A DNA stretch of 64,000 nucleotides from Cladochytrium replicatum (Eukaryota > Chytridiomycota > Chytridiomycetes > Cladochytriales > Cladochytriaceae): the NCBI GenBank assembly GCA_025526935.1, contig JAHLKD010000032.1:248001-312000 (forward strand), given 5' to 3'. This document shows, in pieces, positions 22,153-33,764 of the stretch. The stretch's first letter is position 1, and the number at the start of each line of letters is the position of its first letter. The notes under the pieces are model-generated. The model was not told where the DNA came from, searched no databases, and saw only the letters and a program-made list of their open reading frames with translations. The translations under genes and the position numbers were made by a program.

Positions 22153-23639
22153 ATGACACAATCAACCAACGACCTGTGCTGGTCGGCTCTCACTCCCGAT
22201 GAATGCACTACCTTCATGACATCGTGCAACTGGTGCTCTGAGACTATCGGGTGCTTCAGAGGAGACTGCCCTGGATCCAGTACGTTTCTTAGGAGTATTG
22301 GGCTTGAGTTTCGTGCGTTGGTGTGGATTGCTTTAGAGCTTGGAATCTGTCAAAACTGGGCTGAAACATTGCTAAATCTTATCTTGTTACAGCATGCTCA
22401 ACTGCTGATATAGATGCGGGAATCTGTTACCAATATTCAGGTCCATCCGCCAGTTTATGCCAACTCAGCAGGTGTAGAGGGTCAGAGGTAGCAGGCACAG
22501 TCAATTGCACAACAACGTCACCAACGGGGATCACGCAGATTGTTTGCGACGCTGATTGTCTCTCACAGCTGGAGTCTCAGGACTGCTCTTGTAAACAAAA
22601 AGTGAAATTTTGCCCCACAGAATACTGAGCCTTCTCTTTATTAGTCTCTGTGCTTCAAGCCGATTTAGTATCACAAGTAACATCAACTTTACGGTCAGTC
22701 ACCTCAACATCGTCAACTTCGCGACCCACTTCAACAGCCACCCGTTTTGGAGCCGGAACAATACCAGCAGAAATGCCCAGTGATGGATCCTACCCTGCAT
22801 CGAGCCCTGGAGCAAATCCGGACGATTTGTTTTCGGGCAACATTATGGCTCGGAATGTTTTCCTAATTGCAATCGGCGCGGTGGTAGTCGTTGGTGTATT
22901 TGCGCTGTTGATTTTCGGCTTAATGCGACGTCGTCGACTTGCTGCGGATCTCAAATATAATGAAAAGAGCTCTCGATCTCCACCACAAGAATTTCCCATC
23001 CAGACATTTACTTCGGCCCAGTCGAGCAACGGGCCGTCAACAATCAACGTTACAACATCCCCAGCAAATGCACCAGGACGAAAACCAGACCGTCCGTCGT
23101 CGTTCCAGTTCATCAACCACCGACCACCTTCCTCTTCCTCTTGGAACAGCTTCGTTCAAATGTTCGCGGCACCCGGAACACCTGCCCCAGGTCGTGCAGC
23201 CACACCGTTGCCTCTCGGAACCGTTCCTGCTGTCCCATCACCGCTCCGCCACGAGCACACACCCCTCATTGACGCCGCATCACCCGGCCCCGCAATCAAC
23301 GCCGATCGCGCCATCCGACCAGTCGCAATTGGCAGAGCCAACAGCCACCAGATACAAACGGAGCATCGCCGCGTTCGTCAAGCGATCCACAACCCATCAT
23401 CACCTCTTGCGCAATCCGCGGAACGTTCGACCGCGCCTGGTGTCACCAGAAAACTCACAAATCCAACGATCGAGGGCTTGCGCCGTGCAACGCCGACGGT
23501 TACATCGCAAACTTCCATTTCTGAGTCATCAGACACTGTCGAAAGTCCGTTGACTAGCCCAGTCGAGATCGACATTCGTGGGCACATTCCGAGCGTGGTA
23601 TCAAGCAGACGTGTTGATTCCACAAGCAGCATTGTTTAA
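22153..23639 (+). CDS. Cys- and Ser/Thr-rich single-pass membrane protein
   Basis: Exons 22153-22279, 22393-22590 and 22645-23639; 439 aa. The N-terminal about 108 residues contain about 15 Cys in short-spaced pairs (DLCW, DECTTF, CNWCSETIGC, CSTADIDAGIC), like the Cys-rich ectodomains of fungal surface proteins. A Ser/Thr-rich stalk follows, then a helix at about 179-202 (NVFLIAIGAVVVVGVFALLIF) with MRRRR after it and a 230-residue Pro/Ser/Thr-rich tail. The topology is Cys domain outside, tail in the cytosol. No signal peptide is seen at the chosen ATG. The layout matches the two receptor-like genes upstream, but the sequences are not obviously related. Confidence 0.7.
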
Positions 23640-24905
23640 GTTTCCATGCTTTGATGGATCACAGCACATTATTTGGAATGAGAAAGCAAACCATCTTGAA
23701 GTGCAGGATTATTTCTTTTCCCGCGATATCTGGCTATTCAACTTTTCTTCCATCAACCCTGCTTTTGCATATCTAAACTAGACCGGCCACCTTTCTGATT
23801 TTGTGAGCATATGGCTCGAACTTCGAACTTCGCCTTTGCTTAAGCACTGCTAAATCTTCAAAAGTTTCTGCATTTTTTAACCGCCGTTCTTGGATGATTT
23901 TTTGAACTAAATTAGTAAATGTCAGTTGAAAGTGATGCAAAGTTTGTTGAAGGATAAATACAGGCTCTCATGTAAGTGCGGTAAAGCAAAACATGCTTGC
24001 CACTCTGTTCTTTACTTATGAGCTACTATGCTTGTCATGTTCACGTCAGTCTTTCGGCAATCTTTTAAAATGCAGGTGCAGTCTACGTTTGATATCAGCA
24101 ACAACGATTCAGCACGTTAACATCTAGAGCATTCAATGTCAAACCTTTTGTCATGTATCCCGCCGTCGAGCTCTCTTTCCAACATAGCGCTATCATCACT
24201 GTTGAATCTTCAATCATGTCCCACGGTTTTTCGTTGGCATCGGCAAGTGGAATGTGACACAGTTCGCACAACTCACGAAACGCATCTTCGTTCTCGGTCG
24301 CAATCCCACCAAAACGAAAACCTTCTCGCAGCCGTGTGCGAACGCAACTGGGTTCAATGAGATTAACTTTACACCGCCGCTTGCGTTCGGTTCGGAGGGC
24401 TGCAAAAACATTCTTGGAGTGAGATGTGGGATGGGAATGAGCCCGAGCTTCATCTTCTCGTCTGCAACGCTGGATCAGGAGCAGTCCAGGAGCAGCCAAC
24501 TGAAGATGTTTGCGAGATCCTCTTAGTTTCAGGCATTGCCTTTTCTTGATCCCAAATCGGATAACATTATGGCAAAAGTTGGCAGCTGAAGAGCATCTCC
24601 ACTCCTGGTGCAATCACTGCAATGCAATGTGTGTATTGAAATTGCCAAAAAACAAGGCTTCAAAAAGAGCCTTTTGGAAGGTAAATCACAATAGCTGGGT
24701 AACAGAATATGCAATTGCGGACTTATAAATACATAAAGGTTCCAAAAAGTAATAGCGGCATGTACAAGCACGATACCAAAATGCAGGGACAATGTCAAGG
24801 GAAGAAAGCTTGGCTGAACCAAAACAAATGCAAGGCAACTCAAACGAAATAAAGAATACAAACGCGATCACTCTTCAATAAACGCACAAATCCGCATTAC
24901 CCTAT
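23640..24905. other. Intergenic, unresolved coding-like stretch
   Basis: This is the gap between two convergent genes. Between about 24100 and 24560 both strands are open in long frames and read like protein. The minus strand gives FRELCELCHIPLADANEKPW and, in another frame, PHLTPRMFLQPSEPNASGG. No coherent start, intron set or known family could be assigned. It may be a gene remnant. Confidence 0.25.
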
Positions 24906-27900
24906 TCACACATAATGGTCGTCAGGCAAAACCACAACCCCCTCGTGGTCAACCCTACATTCATCATCCTCCGACAAACCTTCCACAAGCGCCACATACA
25001 CAAAACCTTCAAAGCTCCTCGGCCCACACACATATACCGCCCTCCCGCCTTCCATATCCTCTCTTCTCCACCCCGCGAACTCCTTCACTACCCAGCCCAC
25101 AATCGTCCCGTCCAACCGTTTTCCAAACACAACGTGCGTGCCCGGCGCAATGGCGCTCTCACCGCTCCATTCCGCTCCGTTATTCTCAACGTAACCGGCA
25201 CACATACCCTGCAGCCTGCGCAACGGGTCTCCACCGATCTCCGAGACTGATTTCTTGCGGGCGAGGCGCCTGAGGATCCACAGGAGTTCGAGGCCGAGCT
25301 GGGTTTGTACGTGTGTGGTTGCGAGACGCAGTGTGCGATCTTGACGTGGTTGGGGTACGCAAGCGCAGCCCCACGTATCAGGTCGAGACCGAAGGCTTCG
25401 ACGGCGTAGCGGATCGAGTGCACGACGACGATGGTTGGGATCTTTACGGCGTCGGATTTAGATTTCACGGTGCGGGGGTAGGTCACAGGCAATGGGAAAA
25501 CCCCTTCAGCGCCGGTGGTCAGGTTTTTTCCGTGCGCCCAGCCGTCAAAGGAGTGCCATTTGGCGACGACGTGTTCGCCGGGTTTCAGCGCTAACTCGTC
25601 GTGGCTTGCAGGAAGGTATAGTGTGTGCACGAGAAGTGGAACGTCGACTGGGAGGAAAAGGTATTGGATAATGTGTAGGGGGGGGGTGAGACCAGATCCG
25701 GCGGTGAAGAAGAGGTACTTGTGGTACCACGTCGGTGGGGCTGTGAGAGAGGCGTTGACGGTGGGGCTAGAGCCAATCATCGAGGTCACGATGCGGACAT
25801 TAGGACAGCCTGAGGAACCGTACTCTGGTGGGCTGCTTGAACCAAGGCCGTTTGGCATGGGCGGGATACTAGGGGCTCCGCCCATGTTTGGCAAAAGGGG
25901 CATCGATGGTACTCCTGTAGGCTTCAAGTTAGCGCGTGAAATAATCGACGTCCCGAACGGTGCGCGGATACGAATCTGTCTTGAGCCAGTCTTGAGGTTG
26001 CAAAGGAACGGGCTCAACGCGCCGCTTGATTTGAATTTGATGTACACTTCGAAGCAAGCTGGTGATCCACTGAGCGGGGTGAAGTATCTCGACACCCACT
26101 GCATGCCACTCTTCCCCCTATCAGCATTCTTTACCGTCACACGGGCCTGGATCTCTACACACTCTCCGGGAAGGAACGGTTTTAGATCGTCGCTCCTTGC
26201 CGCAGCCCGGCTTGGGTCAGACGGATACAGCATCACAAACTTGAGCCTGTGAACGACACCTGCGACGGTCGACATCTTTGCAGTAACCGCACAGCCTTCG
26301 TTTAGCAACGTGTTTTCGACGAGCGCGTAGCGTCGGTACTCGGTCGGGTCCAGCCCGCCTTTTGCAGCAGTGCCGTCCAAGAGCGCAGATTTACTGGGTA
26401 TAAGCTGACCCACCAAGAATGTACTGAGTTTCTGGATGGCTGTTTTGGTATGTACGTGTGGCCGGCGTGCGCGGAGGAGGTGTTTAAGTTCACTCTGGGT
26501 GAGCTCGAAGACGTTCTGCTCTTCGTGCGGGGGATTACGGATAACTGGTGACATTGGCATCTGGAATTGTTGTTGTGGGTCCGGATAGAGTATATTCATT
26601 TGGGAATTGAGTTGTTGCTAGTGGGCCAGTGTGTTCGGGCTCATGAGAACTTGTGCAACGGGAACATTAGGGTTGCCCGTGGAAGGTAGTCGACGGCGCA
26701 TTCCAGAAGCTTCGTTGAAAGACTCGGGGCGAGGAGGCTTGATCATAAATTTGGTCGCATCGTATCCAGCTTCTTTGAAGAAGTCGTTGGTGACATCGGT
26801 GCCTGCCACGGAGTACAACACCAGTTGACCTCCGGGACTATGCAAAAACCAAGTTAGACGAACAAGCTCGCCTCGAAGAAAGCCGCACTACTTACTGTGA
26901 CTTAACCCACGTATCAACGCTGTACACAAACCTCCTGTTTGCAACCACTAGGACCTTCCTAAATAAATAAGTAAATCAGGGCCTCTATCCTGTCCAACGC
27001 TCTATACTCACCAATTCTTGGTCGCTTCAGCGATATCACTCCATGTATACGACCTCAGATTCTCTGGGCTCTTCACCGAAGAATGACTCATCAGCTCAGC
27101 AATCGCTTTGTCTCCAGCATCCAATTTCTCATATCCCTTATTCTTATTCTTTCCTCCCATCGATTTCGCAAGCGCATCGACACGACCGTAACCCTTCTTG
27201 TCCATGGATCCGTATCCAAAGCCATTGTAGTCGCCAACCTGTCTTCTCCTTCCAGACTTTGAACCGAATCGATTCGCAATCCACTGCTCGATTACGTTGA
27301 GCTCGTTGCGGTTGCGTTGATGGATGAACTCCGATACGCCGAAGCCCCCAATAAGAAGGGTCACGACGACAAGGGTAAAGTACCATACTTCGCGTCCTCG
27401 CGTTTCCTGCAGAGGGTAGAGCACCTCGACGCCAACTGCGACTTGCGCAAACATAGCCAGAACTGTGAGCCAGCCCTGATTATGACCAGACGTAAGTTGG
27501 AGGAATTGCGGACATGTTTGGCATACATACCAACAATTTGTGTGCGAAACGGATCGCCGTACGGTGTCTCTCAATAAGTTCCGATCGGATGGAGGAGATA
27601 TTGAGGACCCCAAGAAGAGCTTGGACTATCAGAAGACCGATCAAGACCAATCCGAGAATGGCATGCGGTTGTGCCGCGTCGATACCGATAAAAATATCTT
27701 GTTCGTAAGGCATCGACACAAAAATTATCACGGTAAAAACGACAACGAGGAGTAGAGCTAAAGAAACTGTAACAACGTGCACGACAATCCAGATTGACCA
27801 GTGCTTAAAAACAAACCAGATGAGAACGCTAGTACCAGAAATTTTTCCTTTGCCGACCTTCAGGTAGCGGGAGAAGTACGAAGCGGTAGTGAAGAGCATC

Positions 27901-28935
27901 AAAGTCACTGTGAAACCTACACCATGGATCTTTTTCTCCTGCAGCGAAATGACATCGAGACGGTTGAGTGGGGACGCTTCATCTGTGATGAGAGTGGTCA
28001 TGACAAAGCGGAAATATCGATCGTCGTGGAAACCCATCCATCCGTTCAGAGAAGTTTTGGGAGCCCGTGGGTTGTACGCAAACAGAACATTTTGAGCTCC
28101 ACCAAAGACAATCAAATTTGTGATCTTGAACTCTGCAATCATAGTGCCATTTTCAATCACCGAGACGCCTGGTATCATGGTGAAACTATCGGTGGATTTA
28201 ATCCTAACCTATAAAGTCAGAGTCAAGCATTGAATCGCCAAAGCCCATGCCCATCCAGGCGGCACTTGTTGATACGATCTTTTCAGCAGTTAGTTTCCCT
28301 TTGGCAGTTGGGTCAAGGACAAGACACAGGTGGAGGTTAACACGCAGTGGACTATCTCCAGATAAGCGAGAGCCCGATTGGCGACGGGTAAGCTTTCTTT
28401 TGCGTCAGTCGTCTATGTCATCACTACTATCATCATCTTCATCGGCAACTTCGAGCGCACGCTCGTCATCATCGTCATCATCATAATCTTCATCGTCTGT
28501 CGAAGGAGAGGGCCGAGTGGGGGAATCATCTAGACGAACGTTATTGTTGCCGCTCCCAGAAACGCCCGGGATGGTAGACACCTGAATTGGCCTTGCCGAT
28601 GTCGTTGTTCTCGACGTGGAAGTTGTAGTAATCACACCACGGGCGGATGTTCTGGATATTGCTGGTGCTGTTGTGGTAGTTCTACTCCCTGAACGAACTG
28701 TAGATGTTGACGCTTTCCGTTCATTTTCAGGTAGTTTGTCATCGAGTTGGACTACTCGGTCTACAGTCCAATACAGACGGAATGCCCCAATTTTGTCAAG
28801 AACATCGACGTTTTTGAAGTCGGCGAGCAGAATGGACCTAAGCGATGGAGGAGCTGTATTCTGGATAGCTAGGGAAGGCAGGAAAAGAGCCGCAAGGGCC
28901 AGAAAGTGGGGTATTGAGAGCATCCAGCGTTGCAT
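24906..28935 (-). pseudogene. Decayed copy of the DOMON-b561-b5-reductase gene
   Basis: Same domain order and exon layout as the intact copy at 29470-33764, from the signal peptide (ATG 28935) to the final DDHYV. Four lesions break it. A TGA at 28405-28407 sits where the intact copy has Arg, just before the RRQ of the DOMON core. A deletion of roughly 150 bp near 28205-28215 removes the end of exon 1, the intron and the start of exon 2 and shifts the frame. A TAG at 26618-26620 lies after the cytochrome b5 domain. Two extra bases at about 25265-25270 (ggcgcc against ggcc) shift the reductase C-terminus. The exon 2 donor also reads GTCGGC. Even so, protein similarity stays high elsewhere, so decay is recent or partial fragments may be expressed. 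One lesion could be a sequence error; four are unlikely to be. Confidence 0.85.
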
Positions 28936-29469
28936 TCAGTTGATGGAAGTCGCAAGTTTCGATATTCACGTCGCGTGAAAATTCTCCATGGAACAACAGC
29001 GCACCACTGCCACCACCGATGGAAAGTGTTACGGGCCACTATTTTTTGGCATCGAAGCTGTGGATTTGCTGTGCGACAATAACAGGAGCTCACTTCCGCA
29101 TCATGGAAAGTTATCTGAGAAAATTGGTCCAAAAAGAGCGACGATAAAAGCAATAACGGCGATGAGCTGACACATTTTGTAAACCCACTTCGCAGAGCAT
29201 TTTCTAGCTGGGTGATAAAACGGGCATAACAACTATGCTGACTCATGAAACTGAACAGTTCATTACTATATGCTGAATCGAGACACCAAAAAGCATGGAA
29301 AGATTGTCGAAATCCCTCAACGAATTAGTCAAACAAAAGCTGGGTAACAAATTGCGCATATGCTGGCGTATAATACAAGCGGGTACCAAGAAAGAAGAAG
29401 TGGGGGCGACACGCAACAAAAGCAAAGAATTGGCACGGCTCTTCGTTGCTCCAAAAAAATCTGAGTTCC
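28936..29469. other. Spacer between the paralogous oxidoreductase copies
   Basis: It holds the upstream region of the decayed copy, including the conserved element at 29001-29021, and the 3' flank of the intact copy. No other gene was seen. Confidence 0.45.
29001..29021 (-). promoter_or_regulatory. Conserved upstream element, decayed copy
   Basis: On the plus strand it reads gcaccactgccaccaccgat, 66 bp upstream of the ATG at 28935. The same element with two changes lies 65 bp upstream of the intact copy. Function is inferred from conservation in position and sequence; it could be 5' UTR. Confidence 0.4.
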
Positions 29470-32400
29470 TCACACATAATGGTCATCCGGCAACACCACA
29501 ACTTCCTCATGGTCAACCCTACACTCATCATCCTCCGCCAAACCCTCCACAAGCGCCTCATACACGAATCCTTCAAAGCTCCTCGGCCCACACACGTATA
29601 CCGCCCTCCCCACGTCCACGTCCTCTCTTCTCCACCCCGCAAACTCCTTCACCGTCCACCCGACAATCGACGCTTCCAAACGCCTTCCAAACACAACGTG
29701 CGTGCCAGGTGCAAGGTCGCTCTCACCCGTCCATTCCGCTCCGTTATTCTCCACATAGCCCGCACACATGCCCTGAAGCCTGCGCAGCGGGTCTCCGCCC
29801 ACATCCCCAACGGATTTCTTACGGACGAGGCCAGAGGATCCAGAGGAGTTCGAGGTCGAGCTGGGTTTGTACGTGTGCGGTTGCGAGACGCAGTGTGCGA
29901 TCTTGACGTGGTTGGGGTACGCAAGCGCAGCCCCACGGATCAGGTCGAGACCGAAGGCTTCGACGGCGTACCGGATCGAGTGCAAGACGACGACGGTGGG
30001 GATCTTTGCGGCGTCGGATTTGGATTTCACGGTACGGGGGTAGGTCACAGGCAACGGGAAGACGCCTTCAGCGCCGGTGGCAAGGTTCCTTCCGTGCGCC
30101 CAGCCGTCAAGAGAGTGCCATTTGGCAACGACGTGTTCACCTGGTTTCAGCGCAATCTCGTCCTGGCTGGTGGGGAAGTAAGCGGTGTGCACGAGGAGGG
30201 GAACGTCCAGAGGAAGGAATAGGTATTGGATGATGTGGAGCGCGGGGGTGAGACCAGATCCGGCGGTGAAGAAGAGGTACTTGCGGTACCACGTCGGAGG
30301 CGCTGTGAGAGAGGCGTTGGAGGAGACGGTGGAGTTGGAGCCAATCATCGATGTCACGATGCGGACATTAGGACGGCCAGAATAGCCGGACTCTGATGTG
30401 GTGGTGGATCCGAAGCCGGTGGGCATGGGCGGGATGCCGCCGGCGGTTCCGACCGTGCTCGGCATAGGCGGCATCGACGGCACGCCTGAAGGCTTGACGT
30501 TTGCCCTCGAAATGATCGACGTCCCGAACGGCGCTCGGATACGGATCTGTCGTGATCCAGGCTTGAGGTTGCACAGGAACGGGCTCAACGCACCGCTCGA
30601 CTTGAATTTGATGTACACCTCAAAGCAAGCCGGCGACCCGCTCAGGGGGGTGAAGTACCTTGAGACCCACTGCATGCTGCTCTTCCCAGTGTCAGGGTTT
30701 TTGGCGGACACCCTCGCCTGGATCTCCACACATTCGCCGGGAAGGAACGGTGTCAGATCGTCGTTCCTTGCCGCTGCGCGATTAGGGTCTGAGGGATACA
30801 ACAGCACAAACTTGAGCTTGTGCACCACCCCCGCGACGTTCGATATTTTTGCAGTAGCCGCAGAACCCTCATTCAGCAGCGTGTTCTCGACGAGCGCATA
30901 GCGACGGTACTCGGTGGGGTCCAGCCCGCCCTTCGCCACCATCCCGTCAATGGAACCCGTTTTGCTCTGCACGAGTTGGCCAACGAGGAACGTGCTGAAC
31001 TTCTGGATGGCTGATTTGGTGTGTACGTGCGGGCGACGTGCGCGGAGAAGGTGTTTGAGTTCACCCTCGGTCAATTCAAACACATTCTGCTCTTCGTGGG
31101 GAGAAGGACGTGTCACTGGCGATGTTGGCATATGGAATTGCTGTTGTGGATCTGGGTAGAGTACAGACATTTGCGAGTCGAATTGTTGGTGCATTGCACT
31201 TGGGCTCATGAGAACCTGGGCAACGGGAATGTTCGCGCTGGCAGTGGAAGGCAACCGGCGACGCATTCCAGAGACGTCGCTGAATGATTCAGGACGTGGA
31301 GCCTTGATCATGAAGTCCGTTGCATCGTATCCCGCTTCTTTGAAGAAGTCGTTGGTGACATCAGTGCCTGCCACGGAGTACAAGACCAGTTGACCTCCGG
31401 GACTATAGAGCGATTATGTGAGAAGATATCCGCCATTGAAAACGATACTACTTACTGTGATTTGACCCATGTGTCAACACTGTACACATACTTCCGGTTC
31501 GCAACCACCAGTATTTCCCTTTTGCAAAACAGAAGCATGTTGAGTTTACTTCTACCCCAACTTAAGTTCGCTCTGCACTCACCCATTCTTAGTCGCTTCC
31601 GCAATGTCGGCCCAAGTGTACGACCTCAGGTTCTCTGGGCTCTTCACCAACGCCTGACTCATCAGCTCCGCAATCGCTTTTTCGCCAGGCTGCACAGCTT
31701 CATATCCCCCATTCTTGCCTTTCCCACCCATCGATTTTGCAAGAGCATCGACATGACCGTAACCTTTCTTATCCACGAATCCAAAGTCCCTGTAATCCGC
31801 ACCCTGCTTCTTGTTCCTTGTCAGTGACCCAAAGTGCTTTGCGATCCACTGCTCAACAATGTTGAGGTCGTTGCGGTTGCGTTGGTGGAAGAACTCTGAC
31901 ACGCCGAAGCCGCCGATGAGCAAGGTCATGACCACGAGAGCAAAGTACCACGCTTCGCGGCCGCGGTTCTCCTGGAGAGGGTAAATAACTTCGACGCCGA
32001 CGATGGTCTGCGCGAACATCGTGATGATTGTGAGCCAGCCCTTTGAATTTGATCAGAAAAGACAGGAGAGATGAGGTCAAAGTTACCATGAGCTTGTGCG
32101 CAAGACGAATGACAGTGCGGTGGTTCTCGATAAACTCGAATCGGAGAGAAGAGAGGTTGAGCACGCCAAGGATGGATTGGAGCATCAGTAGGAGTATCAA
32201 AACCAGGCCGAGAATTGTGTGGGGTTGGCCTGCGTCGATGCCTAGGAAGGTGTCCGGCTCGGAAGGCATGTTCACAAAGATCACGATGGTGAAGACAACA
32301 ACGAGGAGCAGAGCGATGGACGCACAAATGACGTGCACGTAAATCCAGATTGACCAGTACTAAGAAGAAGTGTGACTAACGTGTGCAATATATCATGCAT

Positions 32401-33764
32401 TCATAATCCTACCTTTAAGTACCTCGAGAAATACGCTGCTACAGTAAAAAGGAGCAAAGTCACCGCGAAACCAGCACCGTGGACCTTCTTCGCTTGGAGC
32501 GACACAACGTCGATACGGTAAAGCGGGGAAGCTTCATCAGTGATAAGCGTGTTCATCATAAAACGATAATATCTGTCGTCATGGAAGCCCATCCATCCGT
32601 TCAGAGAAGTTTTTGGAGCGCGGGGATTGTAAGCAAAGAGAAGGGACTGAAGTCCATCCTGCACAGTTAGGTTTGTGATCTTGAATTCTGCAATCATGGT
32701 GCCGTTTTCGATCACCGACACGCCTGGTGTCATTGTGAAGCGATCATTGGTGTTCGACGTTTTGGCCTGATTTAATGGCATTAGATTCAATTACATCAAA
32801 AATGTATTCACGTTACCGGAGGCATGTAGTAGTGTGTCGCCACGTAGGATGAGAGTCCAGAGAGTGGTGCAATGACTGCCGAGGATGCCGGTGGATCTTG
32901 GAGGTGTGCAATGACGAATTCGGCGTCCAGCATGTGTTCTCCGAAGCCCATGCCCATCCATGCGGCAGTTGTTGAGACGATCTTTTCGGCAGTAAGTTTT
33001 CCCTTCGCAGTTGGGTCAAGGACGAGGCACAGGTGGAGGCTGACAAGCACGGGTTCGTCACGGGATGAGATTGAGACATTTTGGCGACGTGCTAGCTTAG
33101 ACCTGCGACGGTCGTCTTCGCTGTCATCATCTCTATCGTCGTCGACGTCATCATCGTCACCCCTCCTTCTCCCATCACGGCCACTTCGCTCATCGTCGTC
33201 ATCATCATCATCATTTCTGTCATCGTCGTCATCATCATCGTCATCAATCCTCGGTGGAAGTCTTATGGGAGAGGCCCTAGCAGGGGGCCCCGTTGTTGTT
33301 GTACGAGTAGTGGCGCGGGAAGTGGTAGCACGACGAGTAGTGGTCAGATCTTCAAGACGCACATCGTCGTCGTCATCGTCACCGGGAATACCAGGGATAC
33401 CCGAGACCTGTACAGGACGCGAAGAAGTAGAAGTAGTTGTCGTTCTTGAAGTAGTGGTTGTTGTTGTAACACGATTCGATGTGCGAAGAGACGAGGCACT
33501 TGTTCTGGTTGGAGAAGGCGAAGAAGAGCCAGACGCTGAGTCTTTGTTGTCCCTTGTTGATTCTTTTTCGTCTTCAAGCTCCACGACTCTGTCTACTGTC
33601 CAGTATAGACGGAATGCGCCAAACTTGTCAAGAACATCGACGTTCTTGAACTGTGCGAGCTCGATGGATCTGAAGGAGGGTGGAGCGGTGTTCTGGATAG
33701 CGAGGGAAGGCGTGAGAAGGGCGGAGAGAGCCAGCAGGAGCGATATTGTCAGCAGCATTGTCAT
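29470..33764 (-). CDS. Transmembrane NAD(P)H oxidoreductase: DOMON + cytochrome b561 + cytochrome b5-like + FAD/NAD reductase
   Basis: Six minus-strand exons: 33764-32817, 32766-32413, 32359-32087, 32040-31583, 31518-31456, 31402-29470; 1342 aa. Residues 1-22 are a signal peptide. A DOMON domain starts at FRLYWTVD (about 52). It is interrupted by about 165 residues of Thr/Ser then Asp runs (to about 235), and resumes with LVLDPTAKGK and AAWMGMGFG. Five membrane helices follow at about 411-576, with His near KVHGAG, YVHVIC, GQPHTIL and RLAHKLM, fitting the two haem sites of cytochrome b561. Next comes a cytosolic cytochrome b5-like domain (YTWADIAEA, HPGG at about 699). Last is a ferredoxin/b5-reductase module: RYFTPLS for FAD, APFG, FFTAGSGLTP for nucleotide and VYVCGP. 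Proposed flow: NAD(P)H, FAD, b5, b561, DOMON, outside acceptor. Acceptor and haem binding are inference. Confidence 0.87.
33130..33270 (-). repeat. Asp-codon (GAT/GAC) repeat tract
   Basis: Within the intact oxidoreductase gene, runs of atc/gtc on the plus strand encode Asp stretches of 7-9 residues broken by Arg and Asn. Such triplet tracts are prone to length change; the decayed copy has shorter runs in the same place (about 28440-28490). Confidence 0.8.

Noticed and set aside
25515-26252. Plus-strand 245-aa frame
   Set aside because: Antisense to the reductase module of the decayed copy; the similar plus-strand frame at 29446-30222 is likewise antisense to the intact copy.
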